Notes: generated by a model not told the origin, from the letters alone. A stretch of DNA of 64,000 nt from an uncultured Methylococcaceae bacterium (GCA_903859815.1 CAIOOA010000067.1:124001-188000); one strand, 5' to 3'. Positions 54,618 to 64,000 are shown, counted from the stretch's first letter. Numbers and translations: made by a program.

Positions 54618-55780
54618 TACTTCTGAAAATTGCTTAATAATAATTTTTGGGCAACATTTTCAACTTTCATAGCATTTCCTGTCCAAGTTAATTGTAATTG
54701 ATCTATAGTATCTCTCGCACCAGTGCCAATCAGATTGCGCAGGGTTGAATCAGAACATAGTTTGTTTAGTGCAGATTCAAAAGAAGTAGGTTGACTAATA
54801 TTGAATAGAAGTGCATTTTTTTCATTTTCAAGTATTTCACGTAAGTTAGGCGTATCTGGAGCTATTATAGGTTTAGCTAGTGCCATATATTCGAATAATT
54901 TGAGTGGAGATGCATAGGAAACAACGGAAGGTTGCAAGGCAATATCAAATGAAGCTACGTAATTAGGTACTTTATCTCTGGGTATAACACCTGTAAATGA
55001 TATTCTTGACTCTAGTTTTAATGATTTTGCTAAGCTTTCCAATTCTACTCTTGCAGGCCCATCTCCAACAATTAGTAGGTGAGTATTATAATGATTGTTA
55101 TTTTTCATCCAATATAAAACTTTATCTATTCCGTGCCAATCTCGAACAAATCCAGTAAAACCAAGAATTAGTTTACCTTGCAGACCCAATTCAAATTTAG
55201 CCTGATCTTTAGAAATGTTTTTTGAAAATTTAGATAAATTAATACCATTTGGTATGACATGGATTCGATTTTTTGGAACACCATAAGCCTCAACATAGTT
55301 AGCTAAAACATGCGTAACAGGCAAAACGATATTTGCAGATCGCCAAACTAATCCTTCGATCCAAGTTGCTAACTTGGGAAAACTGAGGCCCCCATGTATA
55401 CTTCTTTCTTCGGCTAGGGGAGAGTTTACTTCGAGAATAAAAGGTAGGCCATGTAGTTTGTGAATAATAGCACCAGCTATCATAAAAAGGTTATATCTTT
55501 CGTATAAGATATCTGGTTTAAATTGTTTCATTATGATAAAAAGACGGTAATATGCTAAGATACTATAAGTAAGCTCCATAATTTCATATAGATGTTTAGG
55601 TGAATGATTCCTTAATTTTTCTACCCAACTAATCGTGTTTCCCATTTGATTATTATCTTTCTGTTGTGGCGAAACAATTTTGATTTCATGACCAAGTTCC
55701 TTCATGGCAAGTATCATTTCTTCTATATGAACAGCTTGACCATCAGAAGAAGCTGTACGGTGATGATATAGTATTTTCAT
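54617..55780 (-). CDS. Glycosyltransferase family 4 (XrtA cluster)
   Basis: A 387-residue GT4 enzyme. N-terminal MKILYHHRTASSDGQAVHIEEMI resembles the exosortase-associated glycosyltransferases I recall (Daro_2409-type), then IHVIPNGINLSKF, LILGFTGFVRDWHGIDKVL, LIVGDGPARVELESLA and ALQPSVVSYASPLKLFEYMALAKPIIAPD. Donor and acceptor are not known. Coupled to the downstream glycosyltransferase (1-nt overlap). Confidence 0.88.
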   Translation of the reverse strand: MKILYHHRTASSDGQAVHIEEMILAMKELGHEIKIVSPQQKDNNQMGNTISWVEKLRNHSPKHLYEIMELTYSILAYYRLFIIMKQFKPDILYERYNLFMIAGAIIHKLHGLPFILEVNSPLAEERSIHGGLSFPKLATWIEGLVWRSANIVLPVTHVLANYVEAYGVPKNRIHVIPNGINLSKFSKNISKDQAKFELGLQGKLILGFTGFVRDWHGIDKVLYWMKNNNHYNTHLLIVGDGPARVELESLAKSLKLESRISFTGVIPRDKVPNYVASFDIALQPSVVSYASPLKLFEYMALAKPIIAPDTPNLREILENEKNALLFNISQPTSFESALNKLCSDSTLRNLIGTGARDTIDQLQLTWTGNAMKVENVAQKLLLSNFQK

Positions 55781-55840
55781 GCAATTAAAAATGATTAATG
55801 AATTAATAAAAAAAAACAGAAAAACTATTTTTTGTAAATC

Positions 55841-57730
55841 TTAAATCGATTGACGTAAGAAAGACTCGAAAATTAATAATGCCCAAAGTGTAGGACCATG
55901 ATCTTTTCTACCTTCTTGGTGTTGATTGATTAGCTGTGTGAGACTATTATGATTAAAAAAGCCAACATCTCTCATTAATGGACTAAGCAATGAACTTCTC
56001 AAGGATTCTTTTAATGGACCTCTAAACCATTTGGAAATAGGTATTGAAAACCCCATTTTAGGTCGGTACAGAATTTCATTCGTTAAATAGGGTTCAAGTG
56101 ATTTTTTCAGAACATATTTTCCTTGTCTTCCATTGAGTTTCAGGTTTGGTGACAATGTCGATATCCATTCTACTAATTTATGGTCAAGAAAAGGAACACG
56201 AACTTCTAAAGCATGGGCCATACTTGCACGATCAACTTTTGTGAGTATATCCCCAGGTAGATAAGTTTTAAAATCAAGATACTGAACGAGAGAAAGCGGA
56301 TCTGTTGTTGGCGCTGTTAAGGAATGGCCTCTTAGTACCTCAATAGCATTATAGTTCTGAAGCTCATTTTTAAAATTATCTGAATATAAAAAATTCCTAA
56401 GGTCGTTATTAATAACAGAAACACCATGGAAATATCCTTCAAGTGAATCTCTAGATATGGCTTCGAAAGTAGATTTTGCTCTAAAGATTTTAGGAGCCCA
56501 ATCAAGCTTAGGATATGATTTACCAAGGAATCCAAATATTAATTTTCTCATAGTTGGATTAAGTATATTTCTAAAATTCTCTTCATATACATGCCAGCGA
56601 TACCGTCTATATCCTGCAAAATTTTCATCCCCCCCATCACCAGATAAAGCAACAATTACACTCTTACGTGCTAATTCACAAACTTTATATGTAGGTAATG
56701 CCGAACTATCTGCAAATGGTTCATCATAAATGTTGACAAGTTTATCTAATAGGGAATAATCGTTTGGATCAACTATTTCAGTATGATGATTAGTAGAATA
56801 TTGATCAGCTACGAGCTTTGCGTATCTAGATTCATTGTAGAGTGGATCTCCAAATGAAATGGAACATGTATTAACCGGATCACTAGATAAACCAGCCATA
56901 ATCGCGACAATGGCACTTGAATCGACACCACCAGAAAGAAAAGCTCCTAATGGAACATCAGATAACCTTCTAATATCAACTGCTTCTTTTAGTCGATATG
57001 GAAGTTCTTCTATTGCTTGTTGTTCAGTTATGGTTTTATCAATTGTAAAAGGAATATTCCAATATTGCTTAGGTTGTGGAAATGGATAATTTCTTCTTAT
57101 TGTTAAATAATATCCAGGTAATAATTTAAACACATTTTTATATATCGTTTTTGGATCTGGTATATACCCGTATGCGAAATATTCTTCTACAGAAGTATAA
57201 TCTATGTTCTTTCTAAAACTTGGATGCAGCACTAAGCTTTTCAATTCAGAACCAAATATAAAAAATCCATCGTTCAATATTGCATAATAAAGCGGTTTAA
57301 CACCTAATCTATCTCGTGCAAGAAACAAAGTTTGATTGATCCTATCCCAAAGAGCAAATGCAAACATACCCCTAAAGTGATGTACACAATTCTCACCCCA
57401 TGCTGCCCATGCATAAATAATAACCTCTGTATCGCAGTTAGTTGAAAAAATATAACCAAGGCTTTCAAGCTTCGTTTTGATATCCTGAAAATTATAAATT
57501 TCACCATTATATGTTAACACTATTGAATTGCTTCGACTGTACATGGGTTGTTTGCCACTAGCCAAATCAATGATAGAAAGACGACGATGTCCAAGCCCAA
57601 TTCCAGATTCAGTGTGAATTCCTCCAGAATCTGGCCCACGATGAAATTGAGATTCGTTCATCTGAAATAAAAGATCACGGTTAATCTCTCGATAACCATT
57701 CAAATCATAAATACCAACGATACCGCACAT
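55841..57730 (-). CDS. Asparagine-synthase-type amidotransferase 1 of the XrtA system
   Basis: A 629-residue AsnB-family protein with an intact glutaminase: C2 in MCGIVGIYD, the HRRLSIIDLASGKQPM and YNGEIYNF motifs and the DTEVIIYAW. The synthetase domain has VPLGAFLSGGVDSSAIVAIM (PP-loop), YDEPFADSSALPTYK and VALSGDGGDENFAGYRRYR. It fits the family of amidotransferase 1, exosortase A-associated (TIGR03108-like). It probably amidates a uronic acid or lipid-linked sugar in the repeat unit (inference). The gene lies between two glycosyltransferases, all in the same direction. Confidence 0.9.
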   Translation of the reverse strand: MCGIVGIYDLNGYREINRDLLFQMNESQFHRGPDSGGIHTESGIGLGHRRLSIIDLASGKQPMYSRSNSIVLTYNGEIYNFQDIKTKLESLGYIFSTNCDTEVIIYAWAAWGENCVHHFRGMFAFALWDRINQTLFLARDRLGVKPLYYAILNDGFFIFGSELKSLVLHPSFRKNIDYTSVEEYFAYGYIPDPKTIYKNVFKLLPGYYLTIRRNYPFPQPKQYWNIPFTIDKTITEQQAIEELPYRLKEAVDIRRLSDVPLGAFLSGGVDSSAIVAIMAGLSSDPVNTCSISFGDPLYNESRYAKLVADQYSTNHHTEIVDPNDYSLLDKLVNIYDEPFADSSALPTYKVCELARKSVIVALSGDGGDENFAGYRRYRWHVYEENFRNILNPTMRKLIFGFLGKSYPKLDWAPKIFRAKSTFEAISRDSLEGYFHGVSVINNDLRNFLYSDNFKNELQNYNAIEVLRGHSLTAPTTDPLSLVQYLDFKTYLPGDILTKVDRASMAHALEVRVPFLDHKLVEWISTLSPNLKLNGRQGKYVLKKSLEPYLTNEILYRPKMGFSIPISKWFRGPLKESLRSSLLSPLMRDVGFFNHNSLTQLINQHQEGRKDHGPTLWALLIFESFLRQSI

Positions 57731-57741
57731 AATTTATTTAT

Positions 57742-58887
57742 TTATTTATTAAGTTGAATTAAATCATCATAAACGTCAATATAACTATTTACCATTTTAT
57801 CGAGCGAAAATTCATTATTAGCTCTTTCAAATCCACATTTTCCGTGTTCGATAATCTTATCAGGATTATTGATATAATATTCTATTGAGATTGCAATAGC
57901 TTCAGGATTTTTTGGGGCAATTAAAAATCCTGTTTTTGAATTTATTACTAATTCGGGATTTCCTCCAACATTTGTAGCTATAACAGGTATTCCTGTGGCC
58001 ATCGCCTCAAGAATTACGTTTGAAATTCCTTCAGAGTATGAAGGTAAAACAAAAATATCAATTATGTTAAGAATTTCAGCTATATCTTGCCGTTCACCGG
58101 GTAACCATACCAAATCTATAACCCCTGAATTTGAAAAATATTTTAACGCTTCATTTCGTAATGGTCCATCACCAATCATAACCAATCTCAAAAAACATCT
58201 TAACTGTGGTTTATGAGTAATCAAATAAATGAAAGCATTAACTAAATTAATTTGATCTTTCACTCCATGCATACGTCCTATAGTTCCTACCACTATAAAG
58301 TTTTCGTATATGGAGAAAGGATAGCCAGAAATATGAGGTTTTTTTATCATAGGTTTAAATTTGTTACAATTAACGCCGTTAATGATAATTCTTATTTTAC
58401 TTTCTGGTATGTGGACTTTATAAATCAGGTAGTTTTTTATTTCAATAGATAAGGAAATAAAAGTTTGAATTATATATGAATAAATTTTACGTAATATCTG
58501 ATATTTAACAATTTCACCCCTAGGATCGAATATGTCCCAACCATGTTCACTATGTATTCGATGTTTAACACCTGCTAATAAGGCAGATAATTGACATTCG
58601 ATTGTAGAAAGGTTTCGGGTATGAACAATATCGGGGCTTAATTTTCTTAACAAACAATATAATTTATAAAACATAAAAAGATCATGACCATCCTTTTTAT
58701 GCAAACTAATAACTTCTACTTCTTTATTTAATATTTGACATTTATATTCAGTTGCATCTTTGAGACAAATAATTACATGCTTATATTGTTGTTCCGGGAT
58801 ATTATTGATTAAATTAATGAGTCCATTTTCCAATCCCCCTACAGATAAACGATGAATGATATGCACTATTAAAGTTGGCTTTTTCAT
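57742..58887 (-). CDS. XrtA-associated glycosyltransferase (TIGR03088-like)
   Basis: A 381-residue GT4 enzyme recognised from the start LIVHIIHRLSVGGLENGLINLI, which is characteristic of the sugar transferases associated with PEP-CTERM/EpsH1 systems, plus IHSEHGWDIFDP, IIINGVNCNKF, VVGTIGRMHGVKDQINLV and VLPSYSEGISNVILEAMATGIPVIATNVGGNPELV. It overlaps the exosortase gene by 4 nt (ATGA), so the two are translated together. Confidence 0.9.
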   Translation of the reverse strand: MKKPTLIVHIIHRLSVGGLENGLINLINNIPEQQYKHVIICLKDATEYKCQILNKEVEVISLHKKDGHDLFMFYKLYCLLRKLSPDIVHTRNLSTIECQLSALLAGVKHRIHSEHGWDIFDPRGEIVKYQILRKIYSYIIQTFISLSIEIKNYLIYKVHIPESKIRIIINGVNCNKFKPMIKKPHISGYPFSIYENFIVVGTIGRMHGVKDQINLVNAFIYLITHKPQLRCFLRLVMIGDGPLRNEALKYFSNSGVIDLVWLPGERQDIAEILNIIDIFVLPSYSEGISNVILEAMATGIPVIATNVGGNPELVINSKTGFLIAPKNPEAIAISIEYYINNPDKIIEHGKCGFERANNEFSLDKMVNSYIDVYDDLIQLNK

Positions 58888-60443
58888 TTTGAAATCACGC
58901 CAGAAGACAATGAAAGACTTTTATTTATTGATGCAAACATATCATTTGCAAAATGTGTTAAAGCAATTTCAGAGTAATATGGATCATCTTTATCCACAAC
59001 AAATAAGAATATTGCCGCATCTAATGAAGGCTTTTTTAATAATTTTTGTCTTAAATTTAACAACTTCGCTTCGATTCTACTAATTGTATTTACTCCATTA
59101 ATCCAATTAAATTGCCAAATAATAAGTACTTGATCAGTCGATTTTAACTTAGACTCAACTATATTAGTTTGTTTACCATTTATATTAATTCTTTTTGGGT
59201 TGCTTATTATTTCCTTCCATATTTGATCCTTTTCATTAATTAAAACATTTCTTGAATTTATAAGCTCTGACCCTTGTCTAGAATTAGCATAGTATTCAAT
59301 TATAACTCCAATTTTATCTTGACCATTGGAAAAAAAAACAGTATTTTCGCTACTTACCCCAAAGTATTTAGGTTTCCAATCCGTAAATGATCCTGAATAT
59401 TTCCATTCTCCTGAGGGCTTAAGAGAAATATATTCAAACCGATGTGCGCTATTTTCATCATATGATAAAACTAAGTTAATTATATGCCATACGGATACCA
59501 CAAACAAGCATGACAATGAAACAAAAATTTTACGTTTTGAATTACATTCTTTTGCATTAGATACAGCTATATAATTATTTGGGATAATTTCTTTACACTC
59601 ATTATCATTCCATTGTGACCCAATCCAAAACAATAAAGCCATACCAACACCAAAGAAAACCCATCCATACACAAAATGGTCATCCCCAATTCCAAACTTC
59701 ATCCCACTAAAATGTCCTATCATCACAATTAAATAGGCCCTTAATCCATTTAAAAAAATTGGTACTATAACTGATAACACAATGAACATGATACGGTATT
59801 TGTAAGAGTGGTAATTGATATAAGCGAAAAGTGAACCCAAAGTTATTGATGCGATAAGATAACGTAATCCAGCACATGCTTCAACAACTGACCAATCACC
59901 GCTCACAATACTGAAGTAATTTCCTTCACGAAAAACTGGCATACCACTCAAACGGATTAGGCCCACAGTGAAATCCGCTGTAAAATTAATCATTATAGGT
60001 AATAAGAAATCACCAAATGGAACACAAAAAAGAAGAAACCATAATGGAAACAACAATTCCAAATATACTCTACGGCCTAAAATAGCCCAAACAATAAAAG
60101 GAATTGATGATACTAATGCATATTCTTGCAACACCAAGATATCAATTAAATTTCCAATCAGCCAGATAAAACCTAGTGATGCAATATAAAATATAGGGGT
60201 TATTTCTGAAATCGGATATATTTTCTCTATAACGGCTCTTTTAGTCCATATCAAGTATCCAGAAATTGGAATAATAAGATAGCAATGTGCATAAGTATGG
60301 GTGTTCCAAGCATCCAACATCAACAAAAATGTAGTATTGTATAAAAAAACAACGCTGATGATTGTGATTACAGTAATACAAGAAGCTACTACCCATGGAG
60401 GATTTTCAGCCAAATATAGAGTTTCCTTGTACTTATTCATCAT
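58884..60443 (-). CDS. xrtA: Exosortase A with C-terminal EpsI-like domain
   Basis: A 519-residue integral membrane transpeptidase-like enzyme. About eight helices carry the exosortase catalytic set: C190 in VVEACAGLRYL, R235 in LNGLRAYLIV and H256 in GDDHFVYGW. The part from about 310 to the end has a single membrane helix and a soluble EpsI-like domain (KPSGEWKYSGSFTDWKPKYFG), as in fused exosortase/EpsI proteins. It recognises PEP-CTERM tails, cleaves them and probably hands the protein to a glycan or lipid. The predicted substrate is at 22925-23653. Two ATGs (60443 and 60440) are possible starts. The gene follows a FemAB-like gene by 23 bp. Confidence 0.93.
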   Translation of the reverse strand: MMNKYKETLYLAENPPWVVASCITVITIISVVFLYNTTFLLMLDAWNTHTYAHCYLIIPISGYLIWTKRAVIEKIYPISEITPIFYIASLGFIWLIGNLIDILVLQEYALVSSIPFIVWAILGRRVYLELLFPLWFLLFCVPFGDFLLPIMINFTADFTVGLIRLSGMPVFREGNYFSIVSGDWSVVEACAGLRYLIASITLGSLFAYINYHSYKYRIMFIVLSVIVPIFLNGLRAYLIVMIGHFSGMKFGIGDDHFVYGWVFFGVGMALLFWIGSQWNDNECKEIIPNNYIAVSNAKECNSKRKIFVSLSCLFVVSVWHIINLVLSYDENSAHRFEYISLKPSGEWKYSGSFTDWKPKYFGVSSENTVFFSNGQDKIGVIIEYYANSRQGSELINSRNVLINEKDQIWKEIISNPKRININGKQTNIVESKLKSTDQVLIIWQFNWINGVNTISRIEAKLLNLRQKLLKKPSLDAAIFLFVVDKDDPYYSEIALTHFANDMFASINKSLSLSSGVISK

Positions 60444-60466
60444 GACACTTTCATTTTTTTATACTT

Positions 60467-61489
60467 TTAGCCAATATTCTTCGAAATAAAAGGGCCTATC
60501 AAAGTACTCAGGCTAAGAGGCAAATGTTTCCAAGCGTTGATCAAAAACCTATATTTTGGATTAAGTGGATTTATCTCAGGTAGAGTTGTTGAGTTAACCA
60601 ATTGATATTCGTAATGCAATGGCTTTGATTCAAAACCCCAATGCAATTTAAATCTGTACGAACCAGACCCAGATTTACTCCTTCCAAAATCGAAGATTTT
60701 ACAACCTCTATCAACGGAATGCTTCATCACTTCCCAATACATAAAATCATTTGCACTCAACTCCCGAGCTAAAGTAGAGCCTCCCCCATAATAAGGTAGA
60801 ATTTCATCACGAAAGAAAAAATTAAGTACGCTACTAACTACCGAATAATTATTTTCAATGCTAATTATTTCTACGTCATCAACAAAAACATGTTTTAGTA
60901 TCTCAAAATATCTTCTTCCTAAAACAGGAGTACCCAAATTTCTAAGACTTTCAGAGTACATGTTATAAAATCTGGTTAAATCAGTATCAATTACGCTCTT
61001 CAAACCTACAGATATTCCCTTTCTTATCATTGCCCTTTGTTTACGTGGGATTGCCATAAAATTACTATTGTAATCAGGAAATAGAGCTTTCCTAAATGTA
61101 ACGTAAAGTTGCGATTTTGGATTTTTATTAAAAGAATCTTCGATATTCCTTAATTCCAAATAATCAACTTTTAAATCGCGAGCTAAATCGTAGGCAGCTT
61201 TGTCTAATAATTGACTAGCCTTTTCGTTACTAGACACTATTCCTCCGTAAACGCAAAACGGGGTAGAGATCAGTGAATTTCCAAAAAGTTTACTTTTTAT
61301 ATGACCTAAAGGTAATATAGCTTGTATCGAACAATTATCTTCCACATATAAATAATAAGTATCATGACCGAATGCACTTTGTAGAACATTTCGCCATCCT
61401 GCCTTGTGAAAAAATGTTGCTTGAGGGTGGTTATGTACAAAGCTATCCCAATTAACAGCATTACAATCATCGAGTATTTTTATATCCAT
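60467..61489 (-). CDS. FemAB-like protein of the XrtA system
   Basis: A 340-residue soluble GNAT-fold acyl transferase of the FemAB type associated with exosortase A (TIGR03019-like): AVNWDSFVHNHPQATFFHKAGW at the N terminus, IPRKQRAMIRKGI in the centre, NDFMYWEVMKHSVDRGCKIFDFGRSKSGSGSYRFKLHWGFE near the C terminus. FemAB proteins move amino acids from aminoacyl-tRNA onto peptides; in XrtA systems the acceptor is not known. It lies between the exosortase and deacetylase genes in one direction. Confidence 0.9.
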   Translation of the reverse strand: MDIKILDDCNAVNWDSFVHNHPQATFFHKAGWRNVLQSAFGHDTYYLYVEDNCSIQAILPLGHIKSKLFGNSLISTPFCVYGGIVSSNEKASQLLDKAAYDLARDLKVDYLELRNIEDSFNKNPKSQLYVTFRKALFPDYNSNFMAIPRKQRAMIRKGISVGLKSVIDTDLTRFYNMYSESLRNLGTPVLGRRYFEILKHVFVDDVEIISIENNYSVVSSVLNFFFRDEILPYYGGGSTLARELSANDFMYWEVMKHSVDRGCKIFDFGRSKSGSGSYRFKLHWGFESKPLHYEYQLVNSTTLPEINPLNPKYRFLINAWKHLPLSLSTLIGPFISKNIG

Positions 61490-61511
61490 AATTATTGAGA
61501 ACTAATCTAAA

Positions 61512-62351
61512 TTAAACTATTTTATTCGATAAAAAGACTTTTTCAATTGAATCCCAATCAAAATCCCTCATTAATTTATTTAATTTATCTTCCATACTAG
61601 ATAGGTTTAAATAATGTCTAAATCTTGTTCTAGAATCCAAACCCAATTGACGAGGTTGATCAGGATCAATTTCCCATGGATGAAAGTAAAATATACAGGG
61701 CTGGTTCTCTTCATTGTTAACTTTATTAATAGCCCATTTCGAAAATTCGTAAGGGTATAAACGGAAAAAACCGCCTCCACCACAAGGAAATCTTTTTCCA
61801 AATATGCTTATTGTAGAAACAGGTATTTCGATAAGCTGGTTTGTATTTTCAGGTTTAAATGCAAACCTAGGAGCATTGGGCATCCCGTAGATGTCATGCT
61901 TAATTGGATATATACTCGAGCTATAATCAAAACCTAGGTCATCAAGTATTTCTAATGCCCATAGATTACGACTTCCAATTGAATAACTTGCAGCTCTATA
62001 CCCTCTCATTCGCACTCCCGCTATATCCTCAATAATAGACTTGGCTGAAAAGACATCATCACGAAATTCATCGGGTTCTTGTAAATATGCCTTTATGTGA
62101 TAATAACCATGGCAAGCTATTTCATGGCCCTGACTACTAATAGTCCTAACAAGCACAGGGAATCTCTCCGCTATCCATCCGAGAATAAAAAAGGTAGCTT
62201 TTATATTATAATAACTTAGTATTTCCAGAATACGGTAAGTATTTTTTTCAACTCTTGAAGGTATTTTATCCCACTCACTTCTATTGATATACTTTTCAAA
62301 AGCTGAAACTTGAAAAAAATCTTCTACGTCTACAGATATTGCATTCTTCAT
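61512..62351 (-). CDS. Polysaccharide deacetylase of the XrtA system
   Basis: A 279-residue NodB-fold deacetylase, without a signal peptide, starting ISVDVEDFFQVSAFEK (metal-binding Asp), ATFFILGWIAERFP, HEIACHGYYHIKAYLQ (His pair), MRGYRAASYSIGSRN and IFYFHPWEID, with the DUF3473-type C-terminal segment. It is of the exosortase-associated polysaccharide deacetylase family (TIGR03006-like) and should remove N-acetyl groups from hexosamines in the exopolysaccharide. All catalytic residues are seen. Confidence 0.92.
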   Translation of the reverse strand: MKNAISVDVEDFFQVSAFEKYINRSEWDKIPSRVEKNTYRILEILSYYNIKATFFILGWIAERFPVLVRTISSQGHEIACHGYYHIKAYLQEPDEFRDDVFSAKSIIEDIAGVRMRGYRAASYSIGSRNLWALEILDDLGFDYSSSIYPIKHDIYGMPNAPRFAFKPENTNQLIEIPVSTISIFGKRFPCGGGGFFRLYPYEFSKWAINKVNNEENQPCIFYFHPWEIDPDQPRQLGLDSRTRFRHYLNLSSMEDKLNKLMRDFDWDSIEKVFLSNKIV

Positions 62352-62396
62352 TATTATTTTCTTTGCAGTATAATTAAATATAATAGTTATATTATG

Positions 62397-63437
62397 CTAG
62401 TTAGGATGGTTATCATAAATGTTGCTCATATCTAAGTTAATCAATATTGCCTTTCTTAGCAAAACCTTTTCTTTATTAACTTCATTTATCAGATATTTAA
62501 TTTGATTTTCTAATTGGGTTAGCCTTAATTCAAATTCGGGTGATTTATTGGGTGATAATTCAATATCATGATTTTCTGTGGGCGTATAAATTGTATTATC
62601 AACAGCTAAATCAGCCTTTTGGTATTTAGAATCCTGTTCAATTTCATTGATTACTATAGTTGCAGCTTGTCTATCTAATACGTTCAATTCTTCTAAAAAA
62701 CCATAGAGTAACAGACGATCACAGAGATTATTGATAATCCTTGGTGTTCCTCCAGTAAATTCGAAGATATCGTCGAATATTTCCTCAGAAAACTTTGGGT
62801 TTTTATTCCAACCCGCTGTTATTAATCTATGGAGGATATAGTCCTTAGTTTCTTCTTTTTCTAATGCTCTAAGATGATATGTTGCTGTGATTCTTTGTCG
62901 AACTTGTTCCATATTATCCGCTTGCAACAGGCATCGTAACTCATCTTGACCAAGCATAAAAATTTGTAATAATGGCTTACCGTTAAACTCCAAGTTCAAC
63001 AACATCCGCAACTCTTCTAAGGACTGGTATGGCAAGTGCTGAGCTTCATCTACAACTAGCAGCACTCGTTTGCCTTCTTGAGCTTTCATTTTAAAAAATC
63101 CTTCTAGACTTTTTAACAGAACTGCCTTTGGTATACCATCAAAAGGAAGATCATATGATGCTGCCACCATTCTCAATGCATCATCAGCTCCAATCTGTGA
63201 TGTAACCATCAATCCGGGTATAACTTCCTCTTTATGAATAGTTTCGAATAGTTCCTTAACTAACATTGTTTTTCCAGTCCCAGGTGCCCCTGTTACTACT
63301 ATAAATCCCTCGCCTTGCTCTAAACCATAGCGCAGATAAGCTAAACCGCGTTTATGTACTGCACTATTAAAGAAAAATTCAGGATCAGGATTTAGCTGAA
63401 AAGGCTTTTTTGTCAAATTATAAAATGTTGAATACAT
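62397..63437 (-). CDS. XrtA-associated ATPase (ExeA/GspA-like AAA)
   Basis: A 346-residue AAA ATPase: MYSTFYNLTKKPFQLNPDPEF start, Walker A VVTGAPGTGKTMLVKEL (about 48-64), Walker B LLVVDEAQHLPYQSLEELRMLLN, QRITATYHLRAL sensor region and GGTPRIINNLCDRLLLYGF. This is the typical profile of the exosortase-associated ATPase (TIGR03015-like), a relative of ExeA/GspA and TniB. The C-terminal ~70 residues are a coiled coil. It may power assembly of the export complex. It lies 9 bp after the beta-barrel gene. Confidence 0.92.
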   Translation of the reverse strand: MYSTFYNLTKKPFQLNPDPEFFFNSAVHKRGLAYLRYGLEQGEGFIVVTGAPGTGKTMLVKELFETIHKEEVIPGLMVTSQIGADDALRMVAASYDLPFDGIPKAVLLKSLEGFFKMKAQEGKRVLLVVDEAQHLPYQSLEELRMLLNLEFNGKPLLQIFMLGQDELRCLLQADNMEQVRQRITATYHLRALEKEETKDYILHRLITAGWNKNPKFSEEIFDDIFEFTGGTPRIINNLCDRLLLYGFLEELNVLDRQAATIVINEIEQDSKYQKADLAVDNTIYTPTENHDIELSPNKSPEFELRLTQLENQIKYLINEVNKEKVLLRKAILINLDMSNIYDNHPN

Positions 63438-63446
63438 GACTATTTC

Positions 63447-64000
63447 CTAAAACCTAATATTTATACTTGCAGTAATTCTGTTGGACTCATAATTTCCTAA
63501 ATTATTACTAATGCTACTTATTCCCGTTAACCCATTATAATCTGATTGATAATGATTAAATTGCAAATAAGCAGTAGAAAAAGACGATAACTGTCTGCTG
63601 ATTGTTAATGCTACACTCGCAAAATCTGTTCTACGGTTACCACCAGTTAAATTTGAGCCATTAGAAAATTCGCTAGTCTGCCATGTTCCCCCTATAGAAG
63701 CATTCATCCTTTGTGCAAATCGCCAAGTCCAGTTAGCATTAAACCCATACATATCTTGCGGAGGATATGCCCCTGAAACATAGGATATGTTATTCTGAAA
63801 TCCAGTCATTGTAAAAGTTGTTTTTTGCAAATACCACGTTAGCGACAGTTGTGCTCTTTTTATAACCATTACATCATTGTTTAAATTAAACAAATTGATT
63901 AGTCTACTGTTAGCTACAGGGTCACCAACAGGTATTCCATTAATATCTGTAGATTGTGTAAACGTGGGAATGCTAGATAGAAATTGTTGCGCAGTACCCG
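63447..64000 (-). CDS. Outer-membrane beta-barrel of the XrtA system (TIGR03016-like), C-terminal part
   Basis: The gene runs off the right end of the window; about 184 residues of its C-terminal part are seen. The frame is open to base 64000 (GTAQQFLSSIPTFTQSTDIN), so the ATG at 63893 (MFNLNNDVMV) is internal. Alternating-polarity strands (LSLTWYLQKTTFTMTGF, TWRFAQRMNASIGGTW, VALTISRQLSSFSTAYLQFNHYQ, NRITASINIRF) and a terminal Phe are those of a porin-like outer-membrane barrel. It fits the PEP-CTERM system-associated outer-membrane protein family and could be the export pore. Confidence 0.8.
   Translation of the reverse strand, partial: GTAQQFLSSIPTFTQSTDINGIPVGDPVANSRLINLFNLNNDVMVIKRAQLSLTWYLQKTTFTMTGFQNNISYVSGAYPPQDMYGFNANWTWRFAQRMNASIGGTWQTSEFSNGSNLTGGNRRTDFASVALTISRQLSSFSTAYLQFNHYQSDYNGLTGISSISNNLGNYESNRITASINIRF

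Overview
This window looks like chromosomal DNA from a Gram-negative proteobacterium, most likely a methylotrophic or methanotrophic gammaproteobacterium (Methylococcales-like). The main grounds are a three-gene tetrahydromethanopterin-type operon (a dihydropteroate-synthase-like protein, a DUF447 protein and MfnB), typical of methylotrophs among bacteria, together with ubiC-ubiA, an exosortase A (XrtA/PEP-CTERM) exopolysaccharide locus and very rich sensory signalling. The species cannot be named from the sequence alone.

Layout. 1-1150: decayed arylsulfatase remnant. 1.15-7.0 kb: HD-GYP response regulator, hybrid histidine kinase and receiver-less sigma-54 activator. 7.0-9.5 kb: small membrane protein, a TIGR03790-family secreted protein, and two tandem-repeat tracts (43-bp and 21-bp periods). 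9.46-11.87 kb: SBBP beta-propeller lipoprotein. 12.0-14.6 kb: a rearranged segment in which the 3' part of a LysR gene is duplicated around a toxin-antitoxin pair, an orphan antitoxin-like regulator with a toxin remnant, and a 119-bp inverted-repeat element. 14.8-16.3 kb: pirin and YceI, divergent from the intact LysR. 16.35-21.3 kb: UvrD-like helicase, MlaC-like protein, H4MPT operon. 21.5-23.7 kb: stand-alone TIR protein, an array of about fifteen 20-21-bp self-complementary units, and a PEP-CTERM-type protein. 23.8-27.9 kb: ubiCA, a broken methyltransferase, an unknown membrane protein, pncC and thpR.

28-38.7 kb is a complete chemosensory locus in two converging halves: REC, cheC, a PAS-GGDEF diguanylate cyclase, cheR, cheD and cheB on the plus strand, facing cheW, cheA, cheY, a chemoreceptor and a second cheW on the minus strand. 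The receptor ends in a CheR-tether-like pentapeptide. 39-44.6 kb is a eukaryote-like phospho-signalling cluster (FHA, PP2C, zinc-ribbon FHA, a Ser/Thr kinase with DUF2628-like, TPR and ankyrin regions, and a second PP2C). It is followed by soxC-soxD-like sulfite dehydrogenase genes and ftsH.

From about 48.9 kb to the end the DNA is visibly more AT-rich. It carries an XrtA exopolysaccharide/protein-sorting locus: O-ligase-like protein, three GT4 glycosyltransferases, two asparagine-synthase-type amidotransferases (one with its glutaminase nucleophile replaced), exosortase A with an EpsI-like tail, FemAB-like protein, polysaccharide deacetylase, XrtA-associated ATPase and the C-terminal part of an outer-membrane beta-barrel. 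The PEP-CTERM-like protein at 22.9 kb is a plausible substrate of this exosortase. The most unusual non-coding features are the 21-bp periodic arrays, whose units vary in sequence yet stay self-complementary.
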